Source: Sedimentisphaerales bacterium
GTDB lineage: Bacteria > Planctomycetota > Phycisphaerae > Sedimentisphaerales > SM23-30
Reading direction: 5' to 3'
DNA: 40,368 nucleotides
Assembly (NCBI GenBank): GCA_016930295.1
Contig: JAFGHE010000141.1
Span: forward strand, 1-40,368
How positions within the stretch are numbered: the stretch's first letter is position 1; every line of letters begins with the position of its first letter. The position numbers were made by a program, and so were the translations under genes. Of the stretch, positions 8,709 through 17,248 are shown in pieces. The notes below the pieces were generated by a model that saw nothing but the letters and a program-made list of their open reading frames with translations, had not been told where the DNA came from and searched no databases.

Positions 8709-8726
8709 GAATGTAAGCGTACATTC
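8709..8726. promoter_or_regulatory. 18-bp inverted repeat upstream of rfbB, possible operator
   Basis: GAATGTA-AGCG-TACATTC is a perfect inverted repeat with 7-bp arms, 34 bp before the rfbB ATG and directly after a TATAAT at 8701-8706. That position suits a repressor site, though a short mRNA hairpin is equally possible. No -35 partner to the TATAAT was found. Confidence 0.35.
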
Positions 8727-8759
8727 TGGAATTTATAGATATAAGTGAGAATAATCATT

Positions 8760-9770
8760 ATGAGTACAGTACTGGTAACCGGGGCGGCAGGTTTTATTGG
8801 CTGTAATTTTGTGAGGCTTCTTCTGTCGGAAGCATCAGGGGATTATCGTGTAATTGCTTATGACTCATTGACTTACGCCGGTAATTTGGCTAATTTATCC
8901 GATTTTGAGGGTAATGACCGCTATAGCTTTATTAAGGGCGATATCTGCGATGAAGAGAAAGTGGATGAGGTCATGGCCCAGGTGGATGTGGTAGTCAATT
9001 TTGCCGCGGAGAGCCATGTGGATCGCAGTATCCTCTCGAGCCGGGAATTTATCCGTACCAATATTGATGGCACACGGGTGCTGGCTGAATCGGCCCGGCG
9101 TCATAAGACAGGGCGATTTATACAGGTTTCCACGGACGAAGTGTATGGGGCCCTGGGCCCCAGCGGCTATTTTACCGAGGAAACGCCGCTGAGCCCGAAC
9201 AGTCCCTATAGCGCTTCCAAGGCATCGGCTGATATGCTGCTGCGGGCCTATCATCATACCCATGGTTTTCCGGTGATAGTTACGCGCTGTTCGAACAATT
9301 ACGGGCCGTATCAGTTTCCGGAAAAGCTCATCCCGCTTTTTGTCACTAACCTGCTTGAAGGTAAAAAGGTGCCGGTCTATGGTGATGGCCGGCAGGTACG
9401 TGACTGGATTCATGTAGAAGACCACTGCCGGGCGGTGCTGGCGGTTATGGAAAAAGGCAAGGAAGGCGAAGTTTATAATGTGGGCAGCAATAACGAGCAG
9501 TATAATATTGATATAACGCAACTGATTCTGGAACATCTGGGTAAGGATGAATCGTATATTGAGCATGTTACGGACCGGCCCGGGCATGACCGGCGCTATG
9601 CCATTGATTCGACCAAGATGAAAGAGCAGATTGGCTGGGAGGCACAAACTGAATTTAAGCAGGGTCTGCATGATACCATTGAATGGTATCTCAATAATAA
9701 GGAATGGTGGTCGGCGATCAAGACCGGCGAATACCTTAAGTATTATGAAAAGCAGTATGCCAACCGGTAA
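8760..9770 (+). CDS. rfbB: dTDP-glucose 4,6-dehydratase
   Basis: A 336-residue short-chain dehydrogenase/reductase enzyme of the extended type that converts dTDP-glucose to dTDP-4-keto-6-deoxyglucose, the second step to dTDP-rhamnose. GAAGFIG near the N-terminus is the NAD-binding glycine motif, STDEVYG carries the catalytic Thr-Asp-Glu, YSASKASAD carries the YxxxK pair, and RCSNNYGPYQFPEKLIP and VYGDGRQVRDWIHVEDH are RmlB signatures. I use the ATG at 8760. A GTG at 8745 would add five residues but has no ribosome site, whereas AGTGAG lies at a usable distance from the ATG. rfbD follows 54 bp after the stop, with a weak terminator-like structure between them. Confidence 0.95.
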   Translation: MSTVLVTGAAGFIGCNFVRLLLSEASGDYRVIAYDSLTYAGNLANLSDFEGNDRYSFIKGDICDEEKVDEVMAQVDVVVNFAAESHVDRSILSSREFIRTNIDGTRVLAESARRHKTGRFIQVSTDEVYGALGPSGYFTEETPLSPNSPYSASKASADMLLRAYHHTHGFPVIVTRCSNNYGPYQFPEKLIPLFVTNLLEGKKVPVYGDGRQVRDWIHVEDHCRAVLAVMEKGKEGEVYNVGSNNEQYNIDITQLILEHLGKDESYIEHVTDRPGHDRRYAIDSTKMKEQIGWEAQTEFKQGLHDTIEWYLNNKEWWSAIKTGEYLKYYEKQYANR

Positions 9771-9792
9771 ACAATTAATGTTTAACTTTTTT
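9768..9792 (+). terminator. Weak intrinsic terminator candidate after rfbB
   Basis: TAAACA (9768-9773), a 5-base loop, then TGTTTA (9779-9784) forms a 6-bp stem, followed after two bases by six Ts. The stem has a single G-C pair and overlaps the rfbB stop codon, so it would at most attenuate read-through into rfbD. Confidence 0.3.
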
Positions 9793-9824
9793 GTCCTATA
9801 GCATTTCTACAAGATAATCCAGAA

Positions 9825-10703
9825 ATGGCAGATATGAAAAATCCAGTTTTAGTGGTCGGCGCGACAGGGATGTTGGGTACCGAGGTGGTGGCGTTGTTAA
9901 AACAAAGGGGCCGGCAGGTAGTAGAGGCGGTTTGGCCGGGGGATGATGATCCCGAGCATCACGATCTGGATATAACGATTACTGAGAATGTTGAGAAACT
10001 CCTGGAACAGGTTACCCCGGCGGTGGTTATTAACTGTAGCGCTTATACGAATGTCGATAGTGCTGAAGAAGAGGAGGAATTAGCCACGGCTGTGAATGGG
10101 ACCGGAGTAGGGAATCTGGCCCGGGCTAGTAAAAAGATGAATAGCCTGCTGGTCCATGTCAGTACGGATTATGTATTCGACGGCAGGGGGCAGAGTCCCT
10201 ATCAAACGGATACACCCACACATCCGCAATCGGCCTACGGTCGCAGCAAACTCTCCGGGGAAGAGGCGATCCAATCGATAGGGGGCCGATGGATCATAGT
10301 GCGCACCTCATGGCTTTTCGGCAGGATGGGTAAGAACTTCATTGATACGATTTTAAACCTGGCCCGGCAGAGGCCGGAATTGAAGGTCGTCAACGATCAG
10401 AGAGGCTGTCCCACATACGCGACGGATCTGGCCCGCTGCCTGATCGACCTGGCGGATAAAGATGCTCAGGGCTTGTTCCACTTTTGCAACGGCCCGGCCT
10501 GCACCTGGTATGATTTTGCTCAAGAGGCCGTCGAACTTAAGGGCATAGACTGCCGGATAAATCCCTGCAGTACCGACGAGTTCCCCCGTCCCGCGCCGCG
10601 CCCGGCATACTCGGTCATGGATTGCTCCAAAACATTTGAGCAACTCGGCTGGCAGTCACAGACCTGGATGCAGGCCCTGCGCAATTATTTAGACACAGAT
10701 TGA
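9825..10703 (+). CDS. rfbD: dTDP-4-dehydrorhamnose reductase
   Basis: A 292-residue RmlD-family reductase carrying out the last step of dTDP-L-rhamnose synthesis with NAD(P)H. The N-terminal VVGATGMLGTEVV is the dinucleotide-binding loop, NCSAYTNVDSAEE is an RmlD signature, STDYVFDG follows, and YGRSKLSGEEAI holds the catalytic YxxxK. FPRPAPRPAYSVMD near the C-terminus is the conserved RP-rich substrate segment. Length is normal. Start is ATG 9825; an ATG three codons later at 9834 is possible and neither has a clear ribosome site. It pairs with rfbB just upstream; the epimerase rfbC is not in the window. Confidence 0.92.
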   Translation: MADMKNPVLVVGATGMLGTEVVALLKQRGRQVVEAVWPGDDDPEHHDLDITITENVEKLLEQVTPAVVINCSAYTNVDSAEEEEELATAVNGTGVGNLARASKKMNSLLVHVSTDYVFDGRGQSPYQTDTPTHPQSAYGRSKLSGEEAIQSIGGRWIIVRTSWLFGRMGKNFIDTILNLARQRPELKVVNDQRGCPTYATDLARCLIDLADKDAQGLFHFCNGPACTWYDFAQEAVELKGIDCRINPCSTDEFPRPAPRPAYSVMDCSKTFEQLGWQSQTWMQALRNYLDTD

Positions 10704-10820
10704 CACTGATTATCAGGAAGGTAATCATGCTCAGGGGTATTATTATAGATACGGACCGGGGTGAATGCGTGTATGAATGAAAATTATGGATAATCAAAGA
10801 AAAAATAATTTACCAAAGAG

Positions 10821-11930
10821 ATGGTCATAAAAAAAGTAATAGATATGAATATCTTCAATAACCCGGAAGTAATCGAATATCTGGAGATGTATCTGAATTC
10901 ATTTGAGGAGGGAACGGGATACACTATTTCAGACATGCGACCAGAACATCGGAGGTTTTGGACCATGAAGCAACTGGTTCTGAGTTTCAGGATATTTGAT
11001 CGTGTATGTGTGCTTATCGACAATCGCTGTAATTATGAAATGGCACGCTCACGCGAACTGAAGTTTATGGTTAAGAAACTTTCAGAGCTGGCCTTTCCGT
11101 TCTTTGTGGCAGGGATGGATGTCAATCCCATTCATCATCACATGCAGACGGTTGAGAATATGTTCTGGATTGTCACTGAAGATAAACCTGGCTATGAGGA
11201 ACTGCGTAAGGCGCTGGTAGTGGCATTGCTTCATGATATAGGAAGTGGGCTGGTTGCCCCCGGCCTTAAGAAGCTTAAGAGCAGTGATATTAAGGATCGA
11301 TGCGAGCAGTTCCAAAAGGAAAACAGACCACAGGAAGAGATCGACGAGGAAATTCAGAAACTAATCGAGGTGGCGACTCAATACCGAAAAGCCCACATGC
11401 AGGAAGGTGGAAAGGTTGCCCGTCAACTATTAGGTGACATTAATAAAATCGATGAAACACCTCTTGCCCGGGATGACACCGAAGAGATGGTTTGCTGTAT
11501 TGAGAATCATGATAATCCCTCTGTGGCGGAATACTATTGTGTTGTGGGCAGGAAATTCGCTCGCGAACGGCTCATTCCTCTGGAGAACAAACTTGCATAT
11601 GCGCTCCGAGAGGCCGATCGACTGTGGATGGTCTCTAAAGAAGGATTGGAGAGCGACCTGTTTGATGACTTAAAGAAAGGAAAAAAGCCTGATCCATTGA
11701 GTAAGTTAAGGCATAATATCAAGAGATTCAAAGAGGAATATCGTTTGTACGAGAAAGCCGAAGGCATAAAGGAGGATGAGTTGCGCGGATTCAAAGAGGA
11801 GACCCTGTTCCGAACGAAGAGTGGTTTTGCACTATACCGGCAGTATGTTCGTAATCGACTTGGTGAATTATTCCCTGAAACTAACGAGAATGAAATCCAG
11901 GATAGAATAAGAGAGATGGAGAAGATGTGA
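10821..11930 (+). CDS. HD-domain phosphohydrolase-like protein
   Basis: A 369-residue cytoplasmic protein with an HD metal-dependent phosphohydrolase pattern: an early His in PIHHHMQTVENM, the His-Asp pair in VVALLHDIGSG, a later His-Asp in IENHDNPS, and a terminal Asp in LREADRLWM. The last third is charged and Lys/Glu-rich (KKGKKPDPLSKLRHNIKRFKEEYRL) and probably helical. The substrate cannot be told; HD proteins act on nucleotides, cyclic dinucleotides or phosphoesters. The start is uncertain: AAAGAG abuts the ATG at 10821, and an internal ATG at 10845 is also possible. It appears to be a single-gene unit, with short AT-rich spacers on both sides. Confidence 0.7.
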   Translation: MVIKKVIDMNIFNNPEVIEYLEMYLNSFEEGTGYTISDMRPEHRRFWTMKQLVLSFRIFDRVCVLIDNRCNYEMARSRELKFMVKKLSELAFPFFVAGMDVNPIHHHMQTVENMFWIVTEDKPGYEELRKALVVALLHDIGSGLVAPGLKKLKSSDIKDRCEQFQKENRPQEEIDEEIQKLIEVATQYRKAHMQEGGKVARQLLGDINKIDETPLARDDTEEMVCCIENHDNPSVAEYYCVVGRKFARERLIPLENKLAYALREADRLWMVSKEGLESDLFDDLKKGKKPDPLSKLRHNIKRFKEEYRLYEKAEGIKEDELRGFKEETLFRTKSGFALYRQYVRNRLGELFPETNENEIQDRIREMEKM

Positions 11931-12114
11931 TAACCGGAGGCAAAAAGGTCGCTATATACAGATATAATTAATATATTCAATGCACATATTCTGCGTTTTC
12001 CCGGTAATAATTACACTGTATCATCAGGGCTTGGATGTTTATAAGCATCTAAAATACAATATGTTACAACGGTCGATGTTGAGAGCGGGTATATTCTGGT
12101 CGAATAATCTAATA

Positions 12115-12142
12115 TTGACGAATGCGGGTGATACCCTATAAT
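12115..12142 (+). promoter_or_regulatory. Sigma70-type promoter of the M48 peptidase gene
   Basis: TTGACG (12115-12120), a 16-bp spacer and TATAAT (12137-12142) match consensus at 5 of 6 and 6 of 6. The site lies about 45 bp before the start of the peptidase gene in the 257-bp spacer after the HD gene. Nothing else was recognised in that spacer. Confidence 0.55.
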
Positions 12143-12187
12143 TTTTAAAAGAATAATAATTCATATTATACAGGAGAGTTTTTCTTG

Positions 12188-13309
12188 ATGCAGTATCAGG
12201 GCTTTGCGTTTGACCGGCAGTTTGACAAGGGGCGCAAGAGCGGCTCGATAACGGTTGACTTTGAGCGGATTCGTTTTGTCAGGGATGAGGTGGAGTTGTC
12301 GCTGCCGCTGATGCAGTTGAAGGCGGAGTTCGGGGGTGCGGGACATCGGTTGATTTATTTTAGTCATCCGGATGTGCCGGCGACCACGATTTGTACGCCG
12401 GATAAGGGGATTTTAAAGGATGAAGCCCTGATCAATAGTCTCTGTTGTATGGAGTTGGTGCATACGCTTAAGCATAAGCAAATGGTCAGGAGGCTGGTGA
12501 CACTGATCAGTCTGGCGGTTATTGGATTTATCATCCTGTTTCCTTTTGTTTTTGCGGATTCTCTGATCCATGTGGCGGCCAATAAAGTACCGATCGAGTG
12601 GGAGCAGAAATTGGGAGAGAGGTTATTTGATTCCCTGACTTCGGATAAAAGAATTATCGATTCGCCGGCTTTGAAAGGGCGGCTTTATCAAATAGCGGGT
12701 CCTTTACTGGCGGAGGTAAAAAGAGAGTGTCCGGACCATGAATTTGATCTGTATATAATAGAAGATCCAATGGTAAATGCGTTTGCCCTGCCGGGTGGTA
12801 AGGTAGTGGTCAATTCCGGTTTGATATTGAAATCCGAGACGCCGGAGGAGATTGCCGGGGTGCTGGCCCATGAGTTGGCGCATGTAACGTGCCGGCATCA
12901 TATCCGAGGTACACTCAAAAGGATTGGTATCTTCGCGGTTTTGGGTTTCCTGGCAGGTGATATGTCGTCTGTGTCAGATTTATTACTGAGTTATGGCGGG
13001 TCGCTGGCCATGCTCAAAAACAGCCGGACGTTTGAGTTTGAGGCGGATAAACAGGGCTGGGTATATCTCAATCAGGCACGGATTGATCCGCAGGGGATGA
13101 TCGACTTTTTTAAAAAGCTGGAAAGTGACAGTGGGAAAATGAATCCATTGGAAAGTCAACTTGACTTTCTCAGTACGCATCCGGCCACCCGTGAGCGGAT
13201 TGAACGGCTGGAAGAGGAAAAAAAGGCCTTGACCAAGGCGGGAGACTATCATAAATTAGACATTGATTTTGAGACATTCCAGGCGGAGTTGGAGAAGGCA
13301 TTGAAATAA
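12188..13309 (+). CDS. Membrane-anchored M48-family zinc metallopeptidase
   Basis: A 373-residue protein. The first ~95 residues form a small beta-rich cytoplasmic-type domain (GRKSGSITVDFERIRF). One membrane helix follows (about 103-123, LVTLISLAVIGFIILFPFVFA). The peptidase domain has HELAH at residues 228-232 (two zinc His plus catalytic Glu) and FEFEADKQG at about 284-292, which supplies the third zinc ligand. This is the HtpX/Ste24/Oma1-like M48 layout, suggesting quality control of exported or membrane proteins. AGGAG at 12172-12176 serves either TTG 12185 or ATG 12188; I used the ATG. The AIM24 genes follow after a 148-bp spacer that holds a repeat. Confidence 0.85.
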   Translation: MQYQGFAFDRQFDKGRKSGSITVDFERIRFVRDEVELSLPLMQLKAEFGGAGHRLIYFSHPDVPATTICTPDKGILKDEALINSLCCMELVHTLKHKQMVRRLVTLISLAVIGFIILFPFVFADSLIHVAANKVPIEWEQKLGERLFDSLTSDKRIIDSPALKGRLYQIAGPLLAEVKRECPDHEFDLYIIEDPMVNAFALPGGKVVVNSGLILKSETPEEIAGVLAHELAHVTCRHHIRGTLKRIGIFAVLGFLAGDMSSVSDLLLSYGGSLAMLKNSRTFEFEADKQGWVYLNQARIDPQGMIDFFKKLESDSGKMNPLESQLDFLSTHPATRERIERLEEEKKALTKAGDYHKLDIDFETFQAELEKALK

Positions 13310-13326
13310 AATATTCAAATTGGAGA

Positions 13327-13402
13327 TGTCATTCCCTCGGAAACGGGAATCCAGGAATGCTGATAATATCATTTATGGAACCCTGCCTTCTCAGGGATGA
13401 CA
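13327..13402. repeat. MITE-like repeat with ATTCCC-N8-GGGAAT core
   Basis: The ends TGTCATTCCCT (13327-13337) and AGGGATGACA (13393-13402) are inverted repeats with one indel. Inside the left end, ATTCCC and GGGAAT are separated by exactly eight bases, the same form as the neisserial dRS3 repeat and similar to 'CATTCCCGCGAAAGCGGGAATCCAGG' repeats found in unrelated genomes. No flanking direct repeat is evident. It sits between the M48 peptidase and the first AIM24 gene. Confidence 0.5.
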
Positions 13403-13457
13403 ACTCTTTATAAAGAATGATATATCGTATAATATTATCTTTTTAGGGAGTAGTAGT

Positions 13458-14123
13458 ATGAAAGCAGAGATATTAGCTAAGCCGGTATTTTCATATATAA
13501 ATATCGATTTGGAGCCGGGCGAGAGTATTATCGCGGAATCGGATGCCATGGCCTCCATGGCTGCGGAACTGGACATGGAGGCGAAATTTAACGGCGGGCT
13601 GTTTTCAGGTTTATGCAAAAAATTCCTGGGCGGCGAGAGTTTGTTTGTCAACCGATTTACCAATAATACCGGTAGTACCAAAAGGCTGACCCTGACTCAG
13701 AATACACCTGGTGATATCAATTGTGTAGAGTTGGAAGATGACAGCATCTGTCTGCAGCCGGGTGCTTATATATGTTCCACGCCGGGTTTGAAGCTGGGCG
13801 TGAAATGGGCCGGCATTGCCTCGTTCATCGGCAGAGAGGGATTGTTCAAGCTGATTGTCAAAGGGACGGGCCGGTTATGGTATGGTGCGTACGGCGGATT
13901 ACTGGAAAAGGAAGTGGATGGCGAATACATTGTTGATACCAGCCATCTGGTGGCGTATGAACCGCAACTGAAATTGAAATGTCAGTTAGCCGGCGGTGGG
14001 ATATTTTCCAGTTTTTTCAGTGGTGAAGGACTGGTAACCCGTATCAGCGGGAACGGCAAAATCGTTATACAGACGCGGAGTATGCATGGTTTGGTCTCCT
14101 GGCTTAACCGGCATTTGTATTGA
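13458..14123 (+). CDS. AIM24-family protein (first of three)
   Basis: A 221-residue beta-rich protein of the AIM24/TIGR00266 family. It carries the family pattern GESIIAESDAMASM near residue 25, a LGGESLFVNRFTN block at about 58-70, a conserved QPGAYICSTPGLKLGVKW block, GTGRLWYGAYGGLLEKEVDGEYIVDTSHLVAYE, and SGEGLVTRISGNGKIVIQTR at the C-terminus. There is no signal peptide or membrane helix. AGGGAG at 13445-13450 gives 7-bp spacing to the ATG. TATAAT at 13428-13433 might be a -10 but lacks a good -35. Two paralogues follow directly. The bacterial function is not established; the yeast mitochondrial member affects inner-membrane organisation. Confidence 0.82.
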   Translation: MKAEILAKPVFSYINIDLEPGESIIAESDAMASMAAELDMEAKFNGGLFSGLCKKFLGGESLFVNRFTNNTGSTKRLTLTQNTPGDINCVELEDDSICLQPGAYICSTPGLKLGVKWAGIASFIGREGLFKLIVKGTGRLWYGAYGGLLEKEVDGEYIVDTSHLVAYEPQLKLKCQLAGGGIFSSFFSGEGLVTRISGNGKIVIQTRSMHGLVSWLNRHLY

Positions 14124-14196
14124 CCGTAATTAAAGTAAAAAGGATTAAAAATGAGAACAAGTCTATTAACAGATAATCTGATAGTGGAGGTGTTAT

Positions 14197-14874
14197 ATGG
14201 ATATTGATATACAGCACAGGCCGGGGAATTCAGCGGCTAAAATCAATTTAGCGCCTGGTGAGGAATTAACGGCGGAAGGCGGCGCCATGATTTCCATGAG
14301 CGCGGATATGAATATTACGACGACCACTCATACCAAGGGAAAAGGCAGTATTCTTAAGGCGGCCAAGAGGCTGCTGTCGGGCGAGAGTTTTTTTCTCAAT
14401 CATTATACGGCCGGCCCCGGTGGGGGTGAGGTGTTACTGGCGGCCACGCTGCCGGGAGATATGCAGGAATATGAACTTGACAATGAAAAGCTGATCGTAC
14501 AGGGAGGAAGCTATGTGGCCAGCAGTCCCTCGATTGATATTGACCTGGGCTGGCAGGGATTCAAGTCGTTTTTGTCCGGCGAGAGTGTCTTCTGGATCAA
14601 TCTTACCGGTAGTGGGAAGGTGATTTTTAATTCCTTTGGCGCCATTTATCCGGTGGAAGTGGATGGCGAGTATATTGTTGATAGCGGCCATATCGTTGCG
14701 TTTAATGAAACGCTGGAATTTTCGATTACCAAGGCCGGGCAAAGCTGGCTGTCCTCTTTTTTGGGAGGGGAAGGATTGGTCTGCAAATTCCACGGACAGG
14801 GAACGGTCTGGTGCCAGTCGCATAATCCCGGCTCATTTGGCAATACGGTTGGACCAAGGCTCAAATCACGATAG
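14197..14874 (+). CDS. AIM24-family protein (second of three)
   Basis: A 225-residue paralogue of the preceding gene with the same blocks: GEELTAEGGAMISMSADMN, LSGESFFLNHYTAGPGG, VQGGSYVASSPSIDIDLGWQGFKSFLSGES, the VEVDGEYIVDSGHIVAFNETL strand pair, and LGGEGLVCKFHGQGTVWCQS. GGAGG at 14186-14190 with 6-bp spacing marks the start. The gap to the first copy is 73 bp and to the third about 63 bp, so a single transcript is likely. The repeated FLSGES/LGGEG glycine motif marks an internal two-fold beta repeat, as expected for the family. Confidence 0.85.
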   Translation: MDIDIQHRPGNSAAKINLAPGEELTAEGGAMISMSADMNITTTTHTKGKGSILKAAKRLLSGESFFLNHYTAGPGGGEVLLAATLPGDMQEYELDNEKLIVQGGSYVASSPSIDIDLGWQGFKSFLSGESVFWINLTGSGKVIFNSFGAIYPVEVDGEYIVDSGHIVAFNETLEFSITKAGQSWLSSFLGGEGLVCKFHGQGTVWCQSHNPGSFGNTVGPRLKSR

Positions 14875-14937
14875 CAAAGAAAGTATAAGCAATAGAAAAC
14901 AGATTTTCATGAATATAAAGCGGAAAGGTGAATGATT

Positions 14938-15618
14938 ATGGATATGGAAAAGTCTGATTTTGAATATCGGTTTGATCATCGGCCGGATTTTGGTTTTTTG
15001 ACAGTAAAGATTCCCAGCGGGCAGACACTGAAGGTCGAGGCGTCGGCCATGGCCACGATGGACACACATCTTAATATGAAGACCAAATTTAAAGGCGGTC
15101 TCAGCCGGTTTTTGACGGGAGAGTCCTTATTTATCAATGAGTTTACCGCCCAGGGTGGTGACGGTGAGATGGGTATTGCCCCGCCATCGATCGGTGATAT
15201 GGAGCATGTGTATCTGGAGAATGAGACCATTTTTCTGCAGGGTTCGGCGTTTGTCGCCTCCAGTATGAATATTGAGGTAACAAGTAAATGGCAGGGGATG
15301 ATCAAAGGATTTTTTTCCGGCGAACGGATGTTTTTAATCAAGTGCAGCGGGACCGGCGATTTATGGTTCAACAGCTATGGAGGGATTCTGGAAGTGGATA
15401 TTCAGGATGAGTACATCATAGACACCGGGCATATAGTGGCTTTTACCGAGGGACTGGACTATAAGATTGAAAAGGTCGGCGGTTATAAATCGCTGTTTTT
15501 CTCGGGTGAGGGGCTGGTATGCCGGTTCCGGGGTCAGGGCAAGGCCTGGATTCAGACCCGGAAACTGCCGGCCCTGCTTTCGTGGGTACATCCCTTCCGA
15601 CCGGTATCCAGGGATTAA
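14938..15618 (+). CDS. AIM24-family protein (third of three)
   Basis: A 226-residue third paralogue with GQTLKVEASAMATMDTHLN, LTGESLFINEFTAQGGDG, LQGSAFVASSMNIEVTSKWQG, VDIQDEYIIDTGHIVAF and FSGEGLVCRFRGQGKAWIQTR. AAAGG at 14924-14928 is 9 bp before the ATG at 14938 but only 3 bp before the ATG at 14932, so I chose 14938; ATG 14944 is another option. It is closer to the second copy than to the first in several blocks (SGEGLVCxFxGQG). The phosphoesterase gene starts 33 bp after its stop, probably on the same transcript. Confidence 0.83.
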   Translation: MDMEKSDFEYRFDHRPDFGFLTVKIPSGQTLKVEASAMATMDTHLNMKTKFKGGLSRFLTGESLFINEFTAQGGDGEMGIAPPSIGDMEHVYLENETIFLQGSAFVASSMNIEVTSKWQGMIKGFFSGERMFLIKCSGTGDLWFNSYGGILEVDIQDEYIIDTGHIVAFTEGLDYKIEKVGGYKSLFFSGEGLVCRFRGQGKAWIQTRKLPALLSWVHPFRPVSRD

Positions 15619-15651
15619 AGTTTTGGATTCAATAATATTTGGAGAATGCCT

Positions 15652-17223
15652 ATGAGATTTAAATATATCGCATTGATATTTTTTTCCATTATCTTTAACG
15701 GGAATTCGCTTTTAGCTGCTAATCAGCAAGTCACTGTTGGCAATACGACCGGGATGGTTTTTAATGACCTCAACGGTAATGGAATTCGAGATGCCAAAGA
15801 GCCGGGTATCGGTGGTGTGGGTGTCTCTAACGGCCTTGATGTAGTGACTACGGACTCCGAGGGGCGCTACACCCTGGAGGTTACGGATGACACCATCATT
15901 TTTATCATCAAGCCGGCCGGCTGGATGACGCGGGTAAATGAATTAAACCTGCCTCAATTCTATTATATCCATAAGCCGGAGGGTTCCGGGCCCCTGGACC
16001 ATCCTGGTATAGCGCCTACGGGTCCGCGGCCGGATTCAATAGATTTTGCCCTGGTGAAACAGGATGAACCCGAACAATTTGACGTGCTTATTTTCGGCGA
16101 CCCGCAGGTGAGCCGGCAGGAGGAGCTTGGCTATCTAGCGCATGATGTCGTTGATGAGGCGGCCGGTGTCAAGACTGCCTTTGGTATCAGCCTGGGTGAT
16201 ATTGTGGGTAACAATATTGGGGATTTCGGCAGGGTAAACCAGATTATCTCGGCCCTGAATCGGCCCTGGTACAATGTTCCCGGTAACCATGACATGAACT
16301 TCGATGCCGTCGATGACGCCGGTTCGCTGGAAACCTATAAAAGCATTTACGGCCCGACCTGTTACTCGTTTAACTATGCCGATGTACACTTCATTGTGCT
16401 GGATACGATTTTGGCTTATAAGGATGAAAATGATGCAATGAAGTATCGGGAAGAGCTGGAGGAGAAGCAGATTCAGTTTGTCAAAAACGACCTGGCCCTG
16501 GTGGATAAAGACAAGCTTATCGTTTTATTGATGCATGCCCCTGAAAACAGTTTCAGCTCGGGACGTCGTGAGTTATTTGCCGTACTTCAGGATTATCCGC
16601 ATAACTTCTCGATGGCAGGTCATGTACATCGTACGGAGAGTGTATTTCTCGGCCCTGAATTTAATTGGCATGGCAAGCAGCCTCACCATCTTTACATAAG
16701 TGGCGCAGTCTGCGGAGCATGGTGGATGGGCACGCCGGATGAAAGAGGAATACCTCACTCGCTCATGAAAAACGGTGTACCCAACGGCTATTCGGTTATC
16801 ACATTCGACCATAATCAATACACGATACGTTTCCAGGCCTGTGGCCGACCTGCCGAGTACCAGATGAGTATCTGGGCTCCTGAGGTTATTCAACAGGAAG
16901 ATTGTTTAAACACAGAGGTTCTGGTTAATGTTTTTGCCGTTTCGAATAAAGCAAAAGTTCAGATGCGTATGGACGAAACAGGGTCCTGGGTAACCATGGA
17001 AAATATTATTCGTAATGATCCCTATTTTCTTCAGATGCGTCAGTGGGAGAAAGAGAATAATTTTAAACGGGCTTACTGGTCGGAAGAGCCGGCCCAATCA
17101 TCTCACATCTGGCGTGCGACAGTGCCGGGTGATACTTCCAAAGGTCCGCATTTTATTCAGGTAAAGGCAGAAGATGTGTTTGGCAGGGTTTATACAGGCA
17201 GACGGCTGATTAGAATAGAATGA
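15652..17223 (+). CDS. Secreted calcineurin-like metallophosphoesterase with SdrD-B-like N-terminal domain
   Basis: A 523-residue exported protein. A signal peptide (about residues 1-22) is followed by a small SdrD/CNA-B-like domain (GMVFNDLNGNGIRDAKEPGI; YTLEVTDD) and the catalytic core: GDPQ (Asp150), LGDIVGN, GNHD (211-214), LLMHAPEN and GHVH (323-326), the full two-metal phosphoesterase ligand set. A beta-rich C-terminal domain follows. This order matches the MetallophosN/Metallophos/MetallophosC type found in Bacteroidota and Planctomycetota. The substrate is unknown. GGAG at 15641-15644 fits ATG 15652 (7 bp) rather than 15646 (1 bp). It is 33 bp after the third AIM24 gene and converges with the NicO-like gene. 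Confidence 0.88.
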   Translation: MRFKYIALIFFSIIFNGNSLLAANQQVTVGNTTGMVFNDLNGNGIRDAKEPGIGGVGVSNGLDVVTTDSEGRYTLEVTDDTIIFIIKPAGWMTRVNELNLPQFYYIHKPEGSGPLDHPGIAPTGPRPDSIDFALVKQDEPEQFDVLIFGDPQVSRQEELGYLAHDVVDEAAGVKTAFGISLGDIVGNNIGDFGRVNQIISALNRPWYNVPGNHDMNFDAVDDAGSLETYKSIYGPTCYSFNYADVHFIVLDTILAYKDENDAMKYREELEEKQIQFVKNDLALVDKDKLIVLLMHAPENSFSSGRRELFAVLQDYPHNFSMAGHVHRTESVFLGPEFNWHGKQPHHLYISGAVCGAWWMGTPDERGIPHSLMKNGVPNGYSVITFDHNQYTIRFQACGRPAEYQMSIWAPEVIQQEDCLNTEVLVNVFAVSNKAKVQMRMDETGSWVTMENIIRNDPYFLQMRQWEKENNFKRAYWSEEPAQSSHIWRATVPGDTSKGPHFIQVKAEDVFGRVYTGRRLIRIE

Positions 17224-17248
17224 ATATTTCGTAAACAGGAATAAAGAA

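Noticed and set aside
8895-9671. 258-codon open frame antisense to rfbB
   Set aside because: It is a shadow of a well-supported enzyme gene, with no ribosome site and no domain pattern.
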